The translations under genes and the position numbers were made by a program. Positions 36,530 through 45,960 of a DNA stretch of 64,000 nucleotides are shown piece after piece. A model generated the notes under the pieces. That model made no database searches. It worked only from the letters and a program-made list of their open reading frames with translations, and was not told where the DNA came from. The first letter of the stretch is position 1. Every line of letters starts with the position of its first letter. The stretch comes from Pycnococcus provasolii (lineage: Eukaryota > Chlorophyta > Pseudoscourfieldiophyceae > Pseudoscourfieldiales), in contig CP150563.1 in assembly GCA_049487715.1 (NCBI GenBank), positions 248,001-312,000 on the forward strand, written 5' to 3'.

Positions 36530-38242
36530 CTATAACATCTCTTTGTAACGAGCCCATATCTTGCGCACACCGGATGTGCACGTTGACATGGTGCCTTCAA
36601 CGTCGCTCAGAGGCAGCCACCGAGCTTGCCCCGCCGTGGATGTTTCGGAGTCAGCTGCAGCATTCGCGAGCGCTTTCCACACATCCGCGCTTTGCGATGA
36701 CACCAGCTCCCTGCTCGACATCTCCGGAAGAACAACCACACGTGGGCGGTAAATGTGAGTTCTGTGCGAAAAGATGTGCGTAATTTCCGCCATAAACGTG
36801 GTAACGTTCCACCGCTTTGATGCATCCCAAGGCGTAGAAGAATCGTCCCACGGCAGAGCCGTAACTGCAAGACGTACGTTATCCTCGCCGCCTGCACCAT
36901 CGGCTGCAAAACGCGCGGCGGGAAACTCCCACTGCCCAGCGAGCAATCCACTCTCTGGCCGTTTCGTATGCAGCACAAACGATTCGCCGTCGACGCGCGC
37001 CACGACAATATGAACGGCGTATGCCTCCGTTGTACCGTCGGACAAATCTGAAGATACGCTCTTCGTAAGCTTTGCCCGCTTCGACGATGTACCAGCCACG
37101 TCGCCGTTACCAATCCCGGATGCAACTTTCTTCTTTTCAGGCTTGTAAGGGAGAAGGAGTGGCAGGTCCTCAATGTTCATCCCATCTGGAAGATCGCCGG
37201 GTTTCATCGCGCTCACAGCGCGGCGCATCGAGCAACTGTCCGCCCACGGGCATTCTGTGCACCGTGGCTGGCCATTTGGAATGCACACGACAGCGCCGAG
37301 CTCCATGATTGCCTGATTAATGTCGCCTGGTCGATCTGCCTCTCCCGCCGTCACGAGCGCGGTCGAGTGTGAACGAACAGCCGCATCAATGAGTCGCACT
37401 GACGGACTTTCACTCGGCGAGACCGAGGTGTCGCGTGGTATACCAGCGGCATCTGCGCGCTCCACGAGCCACGGCGGTGCGCCAATGAGATGCGCGCGAG
37501 ACATCACGCGTGCCACATTTCCGTCCACCGCGGGCACAGCCTCGTCGTAGACGATCGAACTAACTGCCGCGCTGGTGTAAGGACCGACACCTGGCATGTT
37601 CTTGTGCCACGACGCCGCGTCTGTTGGAAAGATACCCTTGTACTCGTTCGCGACGAGTTTTGCACCCTCAAGGAGACGCTGCGCTCGGCTGTAGTATCCC
37701 AGCCCTGCCCACATTTCTCGCACGTCGTCGATGCTCGCAGACGCAAGGCTGTGAACAGTTGGCCATCGCTGCACCCACCTCGTGTAGTACTCGCAGGCAG
37801 CAGCAACGCGTGTCTGCTGCAACATCACCTCCGACACCCATACGCGATACGCAAAGACATCCTTGTCCTGCGCTACGGCTGGATCCAGCCCGGCTGGATC
37901 CTTCTTCTCCGCGCCGCTCGATGGTGTCTTAGACACGAATTTTCGCATTAGTTCGCGTTGTCTTTCGCCCGCGGCTTGCCTCTCCGCCTGCGCGCCACCC
38001 TTGGATGTAGAGGTTGCTGGCGTGAGTCTCCACGGCAGCACCCTGTGGTTTGCGTCGTACCACCGCAGCAGTGCCGCTCTCTGGGCGGACGAGAGCGCAA
38101 GGCTGACCGCTGTGGCCTTGAGATCCACCGAGGTGTGCATTGAGGGCGCGTCCACCTTCGCCTTGCGCTTCAGCTTGTTATCCTTTCCCACGTCCTTCTT
38201 CGCCGTGGTGTTCTTCGCCGCGGCGTGCTTCTTCGGCGGCAT
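36530..38242 (-). CDS. MUTYH: Adenine DNA glycosylase (MutY homologue)
   Basis: 570 residues from the ATG at 38242 (MPPKKHAAAKN); upstream in-frame codons lack an ATG. The Lys-rich N-terminus suits nuclear import. The catalytic Glu lies in WVSEVMLQQTRV, the helix-hairpin-helix is MPGVGPYTSAAVSS, and the catalytic Asp is in PAVDGNVARVMSR. The iron-sulfur cysteines are C-x7-C-x2-C-x5-C (VCIPNGQPRCTECPWADSC), one residue longer in the first loop than the usual C-x6-C. The C-terminal Nudix-like domain that recognises 8-oxoG is present (HTKRPESGLLAGQWEFPA). It removes adenine mispaired with 8-oxoguanine. It is divergent from COQ2, with a 214-bp promoter. Confidence 0.92.
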   Translation of the reverse strand: MPPKKHAAAKNTTAKKDVGKDNKLKRKAKVDAPSMHTSVDLKATAVSLALSSAQRAALLRWYDANHRVLPWRLTPATSTSKGGAQAERQAAGERQRELMRKFVSKTPSSGAEKKDPAGLDPAVAQDKDVFAYRVWVSEVMLQQTRVAAACEYYTRWVQRWPTVHSLASASIDDVREMWAGLGYYSRAQRLLEGAKLVANEYKGIFPTDAASWHKNMPGVGPYTSAAVSSIVYDEAVPAVDGNVARVMSRAHLIGAPPWLVERADAAGIPRDTSVSPSESPSVRLIDAAVRSHSTALVTAGEADRPGDINQAIMELGAVVCIPNGQPRCTECPWADSCSMRRAVSAMKPGDLPDGMNIEDLPLLLPYKPEKKKVASGIGNGDVAGTSSKRAKLTKSVSSDLSDGTTEAYAVHIVVARVDGESFVLHTKRPESGLLAGQWEFPAARFAADGAGGEDNVRLAVTALPWDDSSTPWDASKRWNVTTFMAEITHIFSHRTHIYRPRVVVLPEMSSRELVSSQSADVWKALANAAADSETSTAGQARWLPLSDVEGTMSTCTSGVRKIWARYKEML

Positions 38243-38456
38243 GCTTCGGCTCGTGTTGCCGAACGCGGATCCGGGACCGGGAGACTGACCGGACGAGCGA
38301 GGGGCGGGAAGAAACCGACGTCGCCCGGATGGAACAGGAACAGGGGTTGGAGAATTTTGACCCCTAAACTTCAGATCTTTCGCCACACACCACCACACAC
38401 CTCACCACACACCCCCACGTCTCCCTGCCCGCATCCGCACCCGCACCCGCATCCGC

Positions 38457-39476
38457 ATGGCGACCACGCTGCGCTCGCTCCTGGCGCTCGCGCGTGCCGA
38501 CAAACCCACCGGCACGCTCTTGCTATTCGTGCCTGGCGCAGTCTCCATCGCGCTCGCCGCCGCGCCAGGCACTACGCCAGACGCACCGCTCATGTCGCTT
38601 TTCGCAGTGGGATCCGTGCTGCTCCGGGGAGCCGGGTGCACCATCAACGACATGTGCGACCGCGACGTCGACAAGCTCGTCGCGCGCACACGCCACCGCC
38701 CGCTCGCATCCGGTGCGCTATCCATGCGGGCGGCAACGGCGTTCCTTGGCGCGCAGCTTGCGCTTGGCGCGGGTGTGCTGTACCAGCTGCCGCCTGACGC
38801 GCACGTCGTCGGCGCGGCAAGTCTGCCGCTGGTTGCGCTCTATCCGCTCGCGAAGAGGGTTACGGACTGGCCGCAGTTGATGCTCGGGGCTACAATAAAC
38901 TGGGGTGCCATATTCGGATACGCTGCCACGAGCGAACGGATCGAGCGTGCCAGTGCCAACCTTACGCCTCGACTCGACTCGCCTCTGGACTCGCCGCTGC
39001 TGCGCCCGTCCGAGTGGCCGGCGTGCTTTGAGAAGCACGTTGACGCCGCTGTCGTTGTACCGCTCTACGTCGCATTCGCCGCATGGACACTTCTCTACGA
39101 CACCATCTACGCGTATCAGGATATGCGAGACGATGCGCGCATTGGTGTGCGCTCGAGCGCTCGAGCACTGGGCACGGGCGCGCGGGCGCGGGCCGCGTTG
39201 CTCGCATGCGCATGCGTTGCAGCTGCCGGTACATTTGTCGCCGGGCGCAACGCAGGTGTGCAGCCGCTTGGCTGGTATGACGTTGGCGTTGCCACCGGTG
39301 CCACGGGACTTGCAATGCAGGCAGTCACGGCACGGCTGACGTGCCCGGCGAGTTGCGCGTTTCATTTCAATGCTAGTCCACTATATGGTTTTGTGCTGCT
39401 AGCGGCGGCATCGGCGGAACGCGCCACTGACGTACGACCGCGACGCGCTGCGAAGTCCGAACCTGTAAACTACTAA
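38457..39476 (+). CDS. COQ2: 4-hydroxybenzoate polyprenyltransferase, ubiquinone biosynthesis (COQ2)
   Basis: 339 residues, a UbiA-family membrane enzyme. The first Asp-rich motif is NDMCDRDVDKLVARTRHRPL and the second is YDTIYAYQDMRDDARIGVRS; both coordinate Mg-pyrophosphate of the prenyl donor. About eight hydrophobic segments are visible, starting with LLLFVPGAVSIALAA. It couples a polyprenyl chain to 4-hydroxybenzoate in the mitochondrial inner membrane. Only a short N-terminal extension precedes the first helix, so the import signal is brief or non-canonical. An insertion of ~30 residues (LDSPLDSPLLRPSEW region) interrupts a loop between helices and is not typical. Confidence 0.88.
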   Translation: MATTLRSLLALARADKPTGTLLLFVPGAVSIALAAAPGTTPDAPLMSLFAVGSVLLRGAGCTINDMCDRDVDKLVARTRHRPLASGALSMRAATAFLGAQLALGAGVLYQLPPDAHVVGAASLPLVALYPLAKRVTDWPQLMLGATINWGAIFGYAATSERIERASANLTPRLDSPLDSPLLRPSEWPACFEKHVDAAVVVPLYVAFAAWTLLYDTIYAYQDMRDDARIGVRSSARALGTGARARAALLACACVAAAGTFVAGRNAGVQPLGWYDVGVATGATGLAMQAVTARLTCPASCAFHFNASPLYGFVLLAAASAERATDVRPRRAAKSEPVNY

Positions 39477-39561
39477 TTTATTAGATAAGAACTAAGAAGA
39501 AGTCCTGGGTCACGTAAAATTTACTCTTTACCCGGCGGGAGTGCTGGGAAAAATCTTGCCA

Positions 39562-39578
39562 CTAACCCTAACCCTAAC
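39562..39578. promoter_or_regulatory. Telomere-type (CCCTAA)n box upstream of the DUF4336 gene
   Basis: CTAACCCTAACCCTAAC, about 100 bp upstream of the ATG at 39678. Confidence 0.6.
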
Positions 39579-39677
39579 TTAATTCGTGGTAGATTTCACC
39601 CCGGATTGATTGGTCGGTTTTCCCTCTCCCCCCCCAAACGCACGCGATCGCGAACACCTGGTCCAGCTCGCTCACTC

Positions 39678-41171
39678 ATGTCCGCCCCACTCGCACGCGC
39701 GCAAACACAAGCGCAGACGCGTGGGACGTGCAGGTACGGCGCGCGGCGAAGACACGCACCGCGCAGGACGACGCACTGCCTTGCTCTCGGTGAAGCGCTG
39801 GATCCTGCGTGGAATGGTGCGATCGCAACGACGCTGGCGCTCGCGGGTGCCGCGTCGATCGGAGGCGCAGCTTGGGAAGCGAAGAACGTCGCTCCCGCGG
39901 ACTGCTCAGCTCAGTCGGCGGCAACTGCGAGGACGCTTCCAAACAAGGGGCGAGGTTACGTACTGGGAACTGTGCCATTCTTCCTCGCCGTGCCTTTCTT
40001 CGTTCGCGCCACCTTTCGTACCGAGGTTGTCGCAGGCTCGGTGTGGAGCTTCGAGCAGAAGCAGGGCATTGGGCTTGGACTCAATACCGCCGTGTCTGTG
40101 CGCATGACCGCAATACGCGTGCGTGAGACTGGTGGACTGCTGCTGTACTCGCCGGTAGCGCCTACTGGGGAATGCCTAGCGCTCATCGATGAACTTGGAG
40201 GCGACGTGGAGCACATCGTGCTTGGCACCACGCTCTTCGAGCACAAGCAGTTCTTCGCGCCGATGGCGCGCGCATATCCGAATGCCGTTCCGCATGCCGC
40301 AAAAAACCAGTGGTCGTGGCCTCTAAATATTGACAGCCCCATCGTCGGTGCTCTTCCCGCTCCGTGGCGGAAACTCGCGAAGTGCGAGGTGAACGACGAC
40401 GCCAACACGCGCCTGCCGGCAGAGTTTGAATGTGCCACGCTCGACTTACCGCCCGTTGGCCTCGAAGCGCGCCTGTCGTTCACCGAGCTTGCATTATATC
40501 ACCGACCATCTCGAACGCTGCTCGTCACTGACGCCGTCGTTTCCGTGCCATCGAATCCTCCCGTGTCCATCAGCCAACGTGATCTCCTCGAGTGGGCGGA
40601 TGATAGAAACGTTGCTATCACCGGCCTACGTGCACTTGGGCTATTCGGCGTGAGGTCGAAGGCGAAAGAATATGGCCTGAAGCGAGTGCGTGCTCGTGTC
40701 AGCGAAACGTCGATCGCAGCAGCAGAAAGGCTTGGCTGGATGCGGATGTGCCTCACCGCGCTTTACTTTGGTCAGCGTGACGTGCTGCGTCCAGAGCAGA
40801 GCTTTCGTGACGTGTCACGCCCAACCCTTCTTGTTCCCCCGGTGCTTGGCACGCTAGTGTACGGAGACGGCGGCGACGATGCCGCAGGAATCGCGGCGTA
40901 TGCCTGGGCAGAGCGCGTCAGCCGATGGCCATTTCGACTTGTGATTCCCGCGCACTTGGCAATTGCAAAGGCCGGAAAACGCGAGTGGCTATCAGCATTC
41001 AAGCCATTCCAATCGTCGTCACTAAGATGGCGCGCGCCGTGGGAAAGTGCCTCGTCCGTTGTGTCGTGCTACGACGCCATGGATGTGGCATGTCTCCGTG
41101 CAGTTCGCGCCTTCCTCGTCGACTCGGGGGTGATTTTTCTCAACGAAAATAGACCCACGAGAAAGATGTAA
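39678..41171 (+). CDS. DUF4336 protein, probable plastid, metallo-beta-lactamase-like
   Basis: 497 residues from the ATG at 39678; the frame is open upstream only from a TTG. The N-terminal ~60 residues (MSAPLARAQTQAQTRGTCR) are basic and rich in Ala, Arg and Thr, a plausible plastid transit peptide. The body has DUF4336 signatures: SVWSFEQKQGIGLG, VSVRMTAIRVRETGGLLLYS, PVAPTGECLALIDELGGDVE, HIVLGTTLFEHKQFFAPMAR, KNQWSWPLNI. This family occurs in cyanobacteria, algae and plants and has a beta-lactamase-like fold with a reduced metal site. No activity is established. Confidence 0.75.
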   Translation: MSAPLARAQTQAQTRGTCRYGARRRHAPRRTTHCLALGEALDPAWNGAIATTLALAGAASIGGAAWEAKNVAPADCSAQSAATARTLPNKGRGYVLGTVPFFLAVPFFVRATFRTEVVAGSVWSFEQKQGIGLGLNTAVSVRMTAIRVRETGGLLLYSPVAPTGECLALIDELGGDVEHIVLGTTLFEHKQFFAPMARAYPNAVPHAAKNQWSWPLNIDSPIVGALPAPWRKLAKCEVNDDANTRLPAEFECATLDLPPVGLEARLSFTELALYHRPSRTLLVTDAVVSVPSNPPVSISQRDLLEWADDRNVAITGLRALGLFGVRSKAKEYGLKRVRARVSETSIAAAERLGWMRMCLTALYFGQRDVLRPEQSFRDVSRPTLLVPPVLGTLVYGDGGDDAAGIAAYAWAERVSRWPFRLVIPAHLAIAKAGKREWLSAFKPFQSSSLRWRAPWESASSVVSCYDAMDVACLRAVRAFLVDSGVIFLNENRPTRKM

Positions 41172-41240
41172 CTATACAAAAAAATCTGATTTTCTTAACG
41201 GACAGATACTGTAATCTGAATTAGTGGTAATCGAGGGGGA

Positions 41241-41256
41241 TTAGGGTTAGGGTTAG
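41241..41256. promoter_or_regulatory. Telomere-type (TTAGGG)n box upstream of ferredoxin reductase
   Basis: TTAGGGTTAGGGTTAG, about 62 bp before the ATG at 41318, here in the G-rich orientation relative to the gene. The TGTAA of the upstream gene is at 41210. Confidence 0.6.
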
Positions 41257-41317
41257 CGGCAGCGAGGAGGGCCCCCTTGAAGTCCTCCCCCCATTCTCCC
41301 TTCCGGCTTTTTTTTTT

Positions 41318-42709
41318 ATGTCCGTCGCGTCCCTCGCTTCGCGGCTGCGCGTGTGTGTCGTGGGAGCAGGACCCGCAGGGCTGTACGCGGCGGACAGACT
41401 CATCGCGCGTGCGCCAGCATGCGCGCGCGTCGACGTGATGGAAGCGATGCCCGCGCCGTTCGGGCTCGTCAGGTACGGAGTCGCGCCCGACCACCAGGAC
41501 ACGAAGAACGTGCAGAACAGATTCAACGCCGTGCTCGGACACGACCGCGTGCGTCTCCTTGGGAACGTCGCGCTAGGCGCCGACGTGTCGCTCGAAGAGC
41601 TGCAAGAGCGATACGACGCTGTCGTTGTCGCCACGGGAACGCCAAACGCGCGCGCACTGGGAGTGCCGGGAGAACACTTGCGCGGAGTCGTTTCGGCGCG
41701 CGACTTCGTCGGATGGTACAACGGACACCCGAGCTACGTGAGCGCGGTGGACCCGTCGCTTCTGTCAGAATCGAAACATGTGGTCGTGTTCGGGCTTGGC
41801 AATGTCGCCCTTGACATGGCGCGCCTGCTGGTCAAGGGAGCGGCTCACGACGCTAGCGACATCCTCTCTACCACGGACGTCGCGGAGCACGCCTTGTCGG
41901 CGCTTGTGGGCAATGCGGCAAGGCGCGTAACGTTCGTGGGTAGGCGAAGTGCTGCTAACATCGCATTCACTGCGAAGGAGCTGAGGGAGTTCGTCGGCTT
42001 AGACGCCACGTCGAGTGTGCGTTTGGTGGACGCGATGCTGGACGATGCGGACAGAGATGCACTTAAGGCGAGCAGGAGGCATCGTCGAAGCTTGGAGGTC
42101 CTGGAGAAGGCGGCGGCGGCGAAGTCGGGTGGTGGCACCGGAGTCGAAATTGAGGCGCGGTTCCTTTCCTCACCTGTGGAATTTGAGGGGGGCGATAGCG
42201 GGCGTGTTCGTGCGGTACGTCTGCTTGCGAATGTGATGCAAGGCGACAGTTCGAGTGGAAGGCGCGCGGTGGAAGCTGTTCCACGACGCGAGGTGGTGAT
42301 TCCCTGCGACCTTGCCCTCGTTTCTGTCGGATACGTGCGTGACAACGATGGTGTGCTCGCCGGAGCTAAGCACGACGGCCGTGGTCGCGTATTGGGCAAG
42401 GATGGCGTGTACCTGTGCGGTTGGCTGAAGCGCGGTGCGACTGGCATCATTGGCACGAATCTGGATGATGCCGAGGACACGGTATCCGCTCTCCTCGAGG
42501 ATCTAGGCAACGCGGATCCGGTGGCTCACCGGCAAACGAGCGACAATGACGTCGTGCATCTTCTGTCACGCCGTGGCGTTCGCGTTGTTGACAACGACGC
42601 GTGGCGCCGCCTGGAAGCGCATGAGGAGCGCCTCGGCGAGGTGCGAGGTTGTCCGCGCGTGAAGGTGTGCGACGTCGCGAGCATGCTCGAGGCAGCTGGA
42701 GTCGCTTGA
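41318..42709 (+). CDS. FDXR: NADPH:ferredoxin/adrenodoxin oxidoreductase, mitochondrial type
   Basis: 463 residues, close to the family length. The FAD site is VCVVGAGPAGLYAADRL and the following strand has APFGLVRYGVAPDHQDTKNV. The NADPH site has FGLGNVALDMARLLV and FVGRRSAANIAFTAKELREF. The C-terminal FAD contact is GWLKRGATGIIGTNLDDAED. It passes electrons from NADPH to mitochondrial ferredoxin for iron-sulfur cluster, haem A or steroid-type reactions. The N-terminus is short (11 residues before the FAD fold), so a cleavable presequence is minimal or the true start lies upstream. It is transcribed in tandem after the DUF4336 gene. Confidence 0.9.
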   Translation: MSVASLASRLRVCVVGAGPAGLYAADRLIARAPACARVDVMEAMPAPFGLVRYGVAPDHQDTKNVQNRFNAVLGHDRVRLLGNVALGADVSLEELQERYDAVVVATGTPNARALGVPGEHLRGVVSARDFVGWYNGHPSYVSAVDPSLLSESKHVVVFGLGNVALDMARLLVKGAAHDASDILSTTDVAEHALSALVGNAARRVTFVGRRSAANIAFTAKELREFVGLDATSSVRLVDAMLDDADRDALKASRRHRRSLEVLEKAAAAKSGGGTGVEIEARFLSSPVEFEGGDSGRVRAVRLLANVMQGDSSSGRRAVEAVPRREVVIPCDLALVSVGYVRDNDGVLAGAKHDGRGRVLGKDGVYLCGWLKRGATGIIGTNLDDAEDTVSALLEDLGNADPVAHRQTSDNDVVHLLSRRGVRVVDNDAWRRLEAHEERLGEVRGCPRVKVCDVASMLEAAGVA

Positions 42710-42911
42710 ATGCGTCTATTATTTCGTGCGTGCCAGTGTACAGTGTAGCTATATATTTAAAAAGTACGTGTTCGCCACGGCTCTGTTAAGACCCCTGACT
42801 CCGAAAATGGTCCAACTTCAAACCCCACTCTTTAGGCTGCCAGGTCCGGTCCCCCCATTGACCGCGCAGCTGCTCGTGCTCGCCCGCGCAGTGTTCCCCT
42901 CCTTCCGCGCC

Positions 42912-44810
42912 ATGGCGGAAGCGAAGCGCCTCGGTGAGCTTGCAGGTGCTCCGCCGGTGCTCAACCCGGACATGCCGCTCAGGTACTACGTCAGGTCTGC
43001 GCAGCAACTCCTTGCTCAGGCGGACGCGCTCGCTGCTGCTCCCGCGCAAAGCAAGCAAAGCATGCAGCGACGATACGTGCTGCTGCTTCGATTCGTGTCG
43101 CTCGTCGCGGAGACGCTGCCTCGTCACCCGGCTGCGAAGCGCGGAAATTCAGAGTGGAAGAAGCTGGCTTCCGAATGTGCCGCACGCCTAACGGAACTTG
43201 AGACACTGAAGGAGCAGGTCAACGCTGCGGCGGCTGAGGAGGAGGAGGAAGCGCAGGTGGAGCAGGAGAGCACTCGGTGCGCCGTGGACGACGAATCTGC
43301 TCATCATGTGGCACCAAGTGCTCAGGCGCAGAGCACGCTCGCATTTGCTGACTACGCGACGCACCCTGCCACCGAGGCTTACGCGTCTGCGGGCGCAATT
43401 CTTCCACATCCATCAGCAACTACACCAGCAGCACCCACCTCCGACGACGAAGCATTGAAGCCTGCCGTGGGCGCGTACTCTTTCGTAGACGCTACACCAG
43501 CTCTACCGCCTCCTCCGTCTACGGTAACGTCGCAACCACCACCCGCACAACTGGTGGCGACGTATCCAAGTGTCGGTGGTGGCCCATCGACGCTCTCGTC
43601 AGCTGTACCTTCTTATCCCAGCCTGCCCACGCCTGCCACCGCCTCCGCCACATCTCTGGCGTCCGCTGCACACGCGGAAGCTGAGCTGACGCGCCTAAGC
43701 CTAAGCCGCGACGCCGCCGCACGTCAGAGTTACCTCGAATCGCTTCACCACCGCAGTACCATCACGCAGATGGAGACGCAACTCGCACAGAGGAGGCTTG
43801 ATTTGCAGCAGCAACAACAACAGCAACAACAACAACAACAACAACAACAAATCGAAATGCAGCAGCAGCAGCAGCTTCAATTTCAGCAGCAACAACAACA
43901 TCAAGCCTCCCTCGTACCATCTGCGCCGCCTATGGTGTACGGGCCTGTCCCTCCTCCCGCGCCGAATTCGTCATTCGATCATCAACAGCCACAACAACCA
44001 CCGCCGCCATTCATGGGACATCCTATGGCTGCACCCGTTCCCCCACCATTGCAAGTCGAGGTGCTGCACAACGCCCCAGCTCCTTCACCTTGCTGCTATC
44101 CACAGTACACGTTGCCGCCATCGGGACTGCCGCCGGCATATCCACCACCGCTGCCTCCACCGCTTTCGTCATCGCCGTATTCAGCACCGTGCCCGCCATG
44201 CAGAGAAGGGCCACCCCCGCCCCCTCCACCCAGTGTCCCTCCACCTCTGCCGGCGAAGCGTAACCCGTTAGACCTCACGCAGATACATGTTCACCCTCGT
44301 CTCTTCGACGCATTTCTCAAGGTGGCTGCGCGGAACACGGCAAATAATGTCGAAACATGCGCTGTGCTTGCAGGTTCCATGCAAGCCGGGTGCTTCCACG
44401 TGACATGCCTGATCGTGCCGAAACAGGAGGGAACATCAGATACATGCACAACACTTGATGAGGAGAGCTTGTTTATCGAGCAGAGTGCGCGCGACCTGTA
44501 CACGCTCGGTTGGGTTCACACGCACCCTCGCCAGACATGTTTCATGTCAAGCGTCGACCTGCACACGCATGCGGGGTACCAGACGATGCTCGACGAGGCG
44601 ATTGCTGTGGTTATGGCACCAACGGATCCGGAGCGTCGGTTCGGCGTGTTTCGGCTTACGACGCCTCCGGTGGGCAATGGCCTGCGCGAGATTCTTGGGT
44701 GCGATAAGCGCGGCTTTCACCCGCACGACAGCGACGTGTACGAGCACTCGAGCCACGTCTTCTTCAACGAGGATGCGAAATTCGACGTTCTCGATCTGCG
44801 TGGCGGCTGA
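42912..44810 (+). CDS. AMSH-like K63-specific deubiquitinase (JAMM protease)
   Basis: 632 residues from the ATG at 42912 in good context (CGCCATGG); an earlier in-frame ATG at 42807 is possible. Residues ~15-90 form a MIT/USP8-dimerisation-like region (MPLRYYVRSAQQLLAQADAL, RRYVLLLRFVSLVAETLPRH). The middle is low complexity: Pro/Ala/Ser, a poly-Gln tract and a PPPP-rich linker. The C-terminal JAMM domain has E (VETCAVLAG), H-x-H-P and D (GWVHTHPRQTCFMSSVDLHT), and the AMSH-specific second zinc site (CDKRGFHPHDSD, HSSHVFF). It should cleave K63-linked ubiquitin on cargo at ESCRT endosomes. Confidence 0.9.
   Translation: MAEAKRLGELAGAPPVLNPDMPLRYYVRSAQQLLAQADALAAAPAQSKQSMQRRYVLLLRFVSLVAETLPRHPAAKRGNSEWKKLASECAARLTELETLKEQVNAAAAEEEEEAQVEQESTRCAVDDESAHHVAPSAQAQSTLAFADYATHPATEAYASAGAILPHPSATTPAAPTSDDEALKPAVGAYSFVDATPALPPPPSTVTSQPPPAQLVATYPSVGGGPSTLSSAVPSYPSLPTPATASATSLASAAHAEAELTRLSLSRDAAARQSYLESLHHRSTITQMETQLAQRRLDLQQQQQQQQQQQQQQQIEMQQQQQLQFQQQQQHQASLVPSAPPMVYGPVPPPAPNSSFDHQQPQQPPPPFMGHPMAAPVPPPLQVEVLHNAPAPSPCCYPQYTLPPSGLPPAYPPPLPPPLSSSPYSAPCPPCREGPPPPPPPSVPPPLPAKRNPLDLTQIHVHPRLFDAFLKVAARNTANNVETCAVLAGSMQAGCFHVTCLIVPKQEGTSDTCTTLDEESLFIEQSARDLYTLGWVHTHPRQTCFMSSVDLHTHAGYQTMLDEAIAVVMAPTDPERRFGVFRLTTPPVGNGLREILGCDKRGFHPHDSDVYEHSSHVFFNEDAKFDVLDLRGG
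43805..43902 (+). repeat. CAG/CAA repeat encoding poly-Gln in the AMSH-like gene
   Basis: Mixed CAG and CAA codons encode about 30 glutamines, interrupted by IEM and LQF. CAA interruptions usually limit expansion. A similar poly-Gln tract is encoded at 55101-55143 in the helicase gene. Confidence 0.85.
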
Positions 44811-45960
44811 GGCGGTGTCCTGTGCGCGATTACACAGAACTACTACAGTAACCCTTATAAATATTTTTCCATTCAATTACAGCACATTGGACCTAACTTA
44901 TGTTATGCATGTCTGTCACGGCATGCACGTTTCTTTGTCGTGCTTGGTCCCTATCGCCAGCCTGGCGCGGAAGTGCTTTTGCCTCTCTCTTTCCTGGAAT
45001 CTGATGAATGGTCGAGGAGGACCTACCTCTTCAAGCTTGAACCAGCATAGCTAGGACTATTCTAACTATGAATCTTCTCTTTCGATGGGGATAAGTCCCA
45101 TCATAGTCTATGGGAGTTCAGTCACGTCACCAAGCTCAGGACGAGGTGTTCAACTTTTCTGTAAGTTACCGAGCAGCAGGCCCCACCTAAGTTATGGTAG
45201 GTGGTAGGACAAGACAAACCCATCAAAGCCCAGCCCAAGCGCAGTTGATCAGAGGGAATCGGCAGAAGAGACCCAACGAACATTGAGAGCAATTGAGAGA
45301 CTACAGAGAGAGAGGAGAGGAGAGGAATTTCTCCCTTTCCTCAAGCTTTCCTCTCCTTCTTCCACCACCAAGGCACCAACCTCTCTCTCCCCCAACGTCA
45401 CCACCTACCTCACCACCAAGCTTGCCACCACCAAGCTCCACCAAGCCTCCCAGGATTTCAGGATTCCATTCCGGCCGAAACCGAGTAGGAAGTACACGCA
45501 ACCTTCCAGCCCCCCTTCGAGGCAACCTTTTCGAGCAGGACCTTCGAGCCCCAGGATATGGCAATATTCAAGACTCCTCCTCCCGTGAATTGTCTTTGGG
45601 ATTTTCTTGCCGCTTTTTTTTTCTTGAAGACGTTTTCGCCCCCTCCCTCCCACGAAACGAATCCCTCCCCCGCCCCCGCCCGGGCAGCCAATAATATAGA
45701 CTGTGCCACAGCAGAACCAGACCAGGTTCCGGTTCGGGGAGACCTCTTCCTTTTCAGCTCAGCCCCTCCCCGGGCGCGCCTCCATCTCCATTCTCACCCC
45801 CGCGTCGGCGCGTCGCATTCTCACGCACTGCTCGCCACAACGGAGGGAGGCTCGGCTCGGCTCGGCTCGGCTTTGAGAACTTACCTTTGAGCTTCGTTTT
45901 CACTAGCGTTTTCGTTTACTTCTTCTTCCTATTTGTTTTTCCTTGTCTTCTGGAATTCAT
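44811..45960. other. Gene-free 1.15 kb interval upstream of importin-5
   Basis: No ORF with an ATG and coding character is present. Seen: a hairpin TCCCAT...ATGGGA near 45100, a purine-rich (GAGAG) and then CT/CCA-rich stretch at 45300-45560, several homopolymer runs near 45615, and a (GGCTC)n run at about 45848-45872, roughly 90 bp before the importin start. It probably holds the importin-5 promoter and a long, pyrimidine-rich 5' leader. Confidence 0.5.

Noticed and set aside
45283-45694. Overlapping ORFs of 87-133 codons upstream of importin-5
   Set aside because: They begin with non-ATG codons and consist of CT/CCA-rich low complexity on both strands, typical of a 5' leader.
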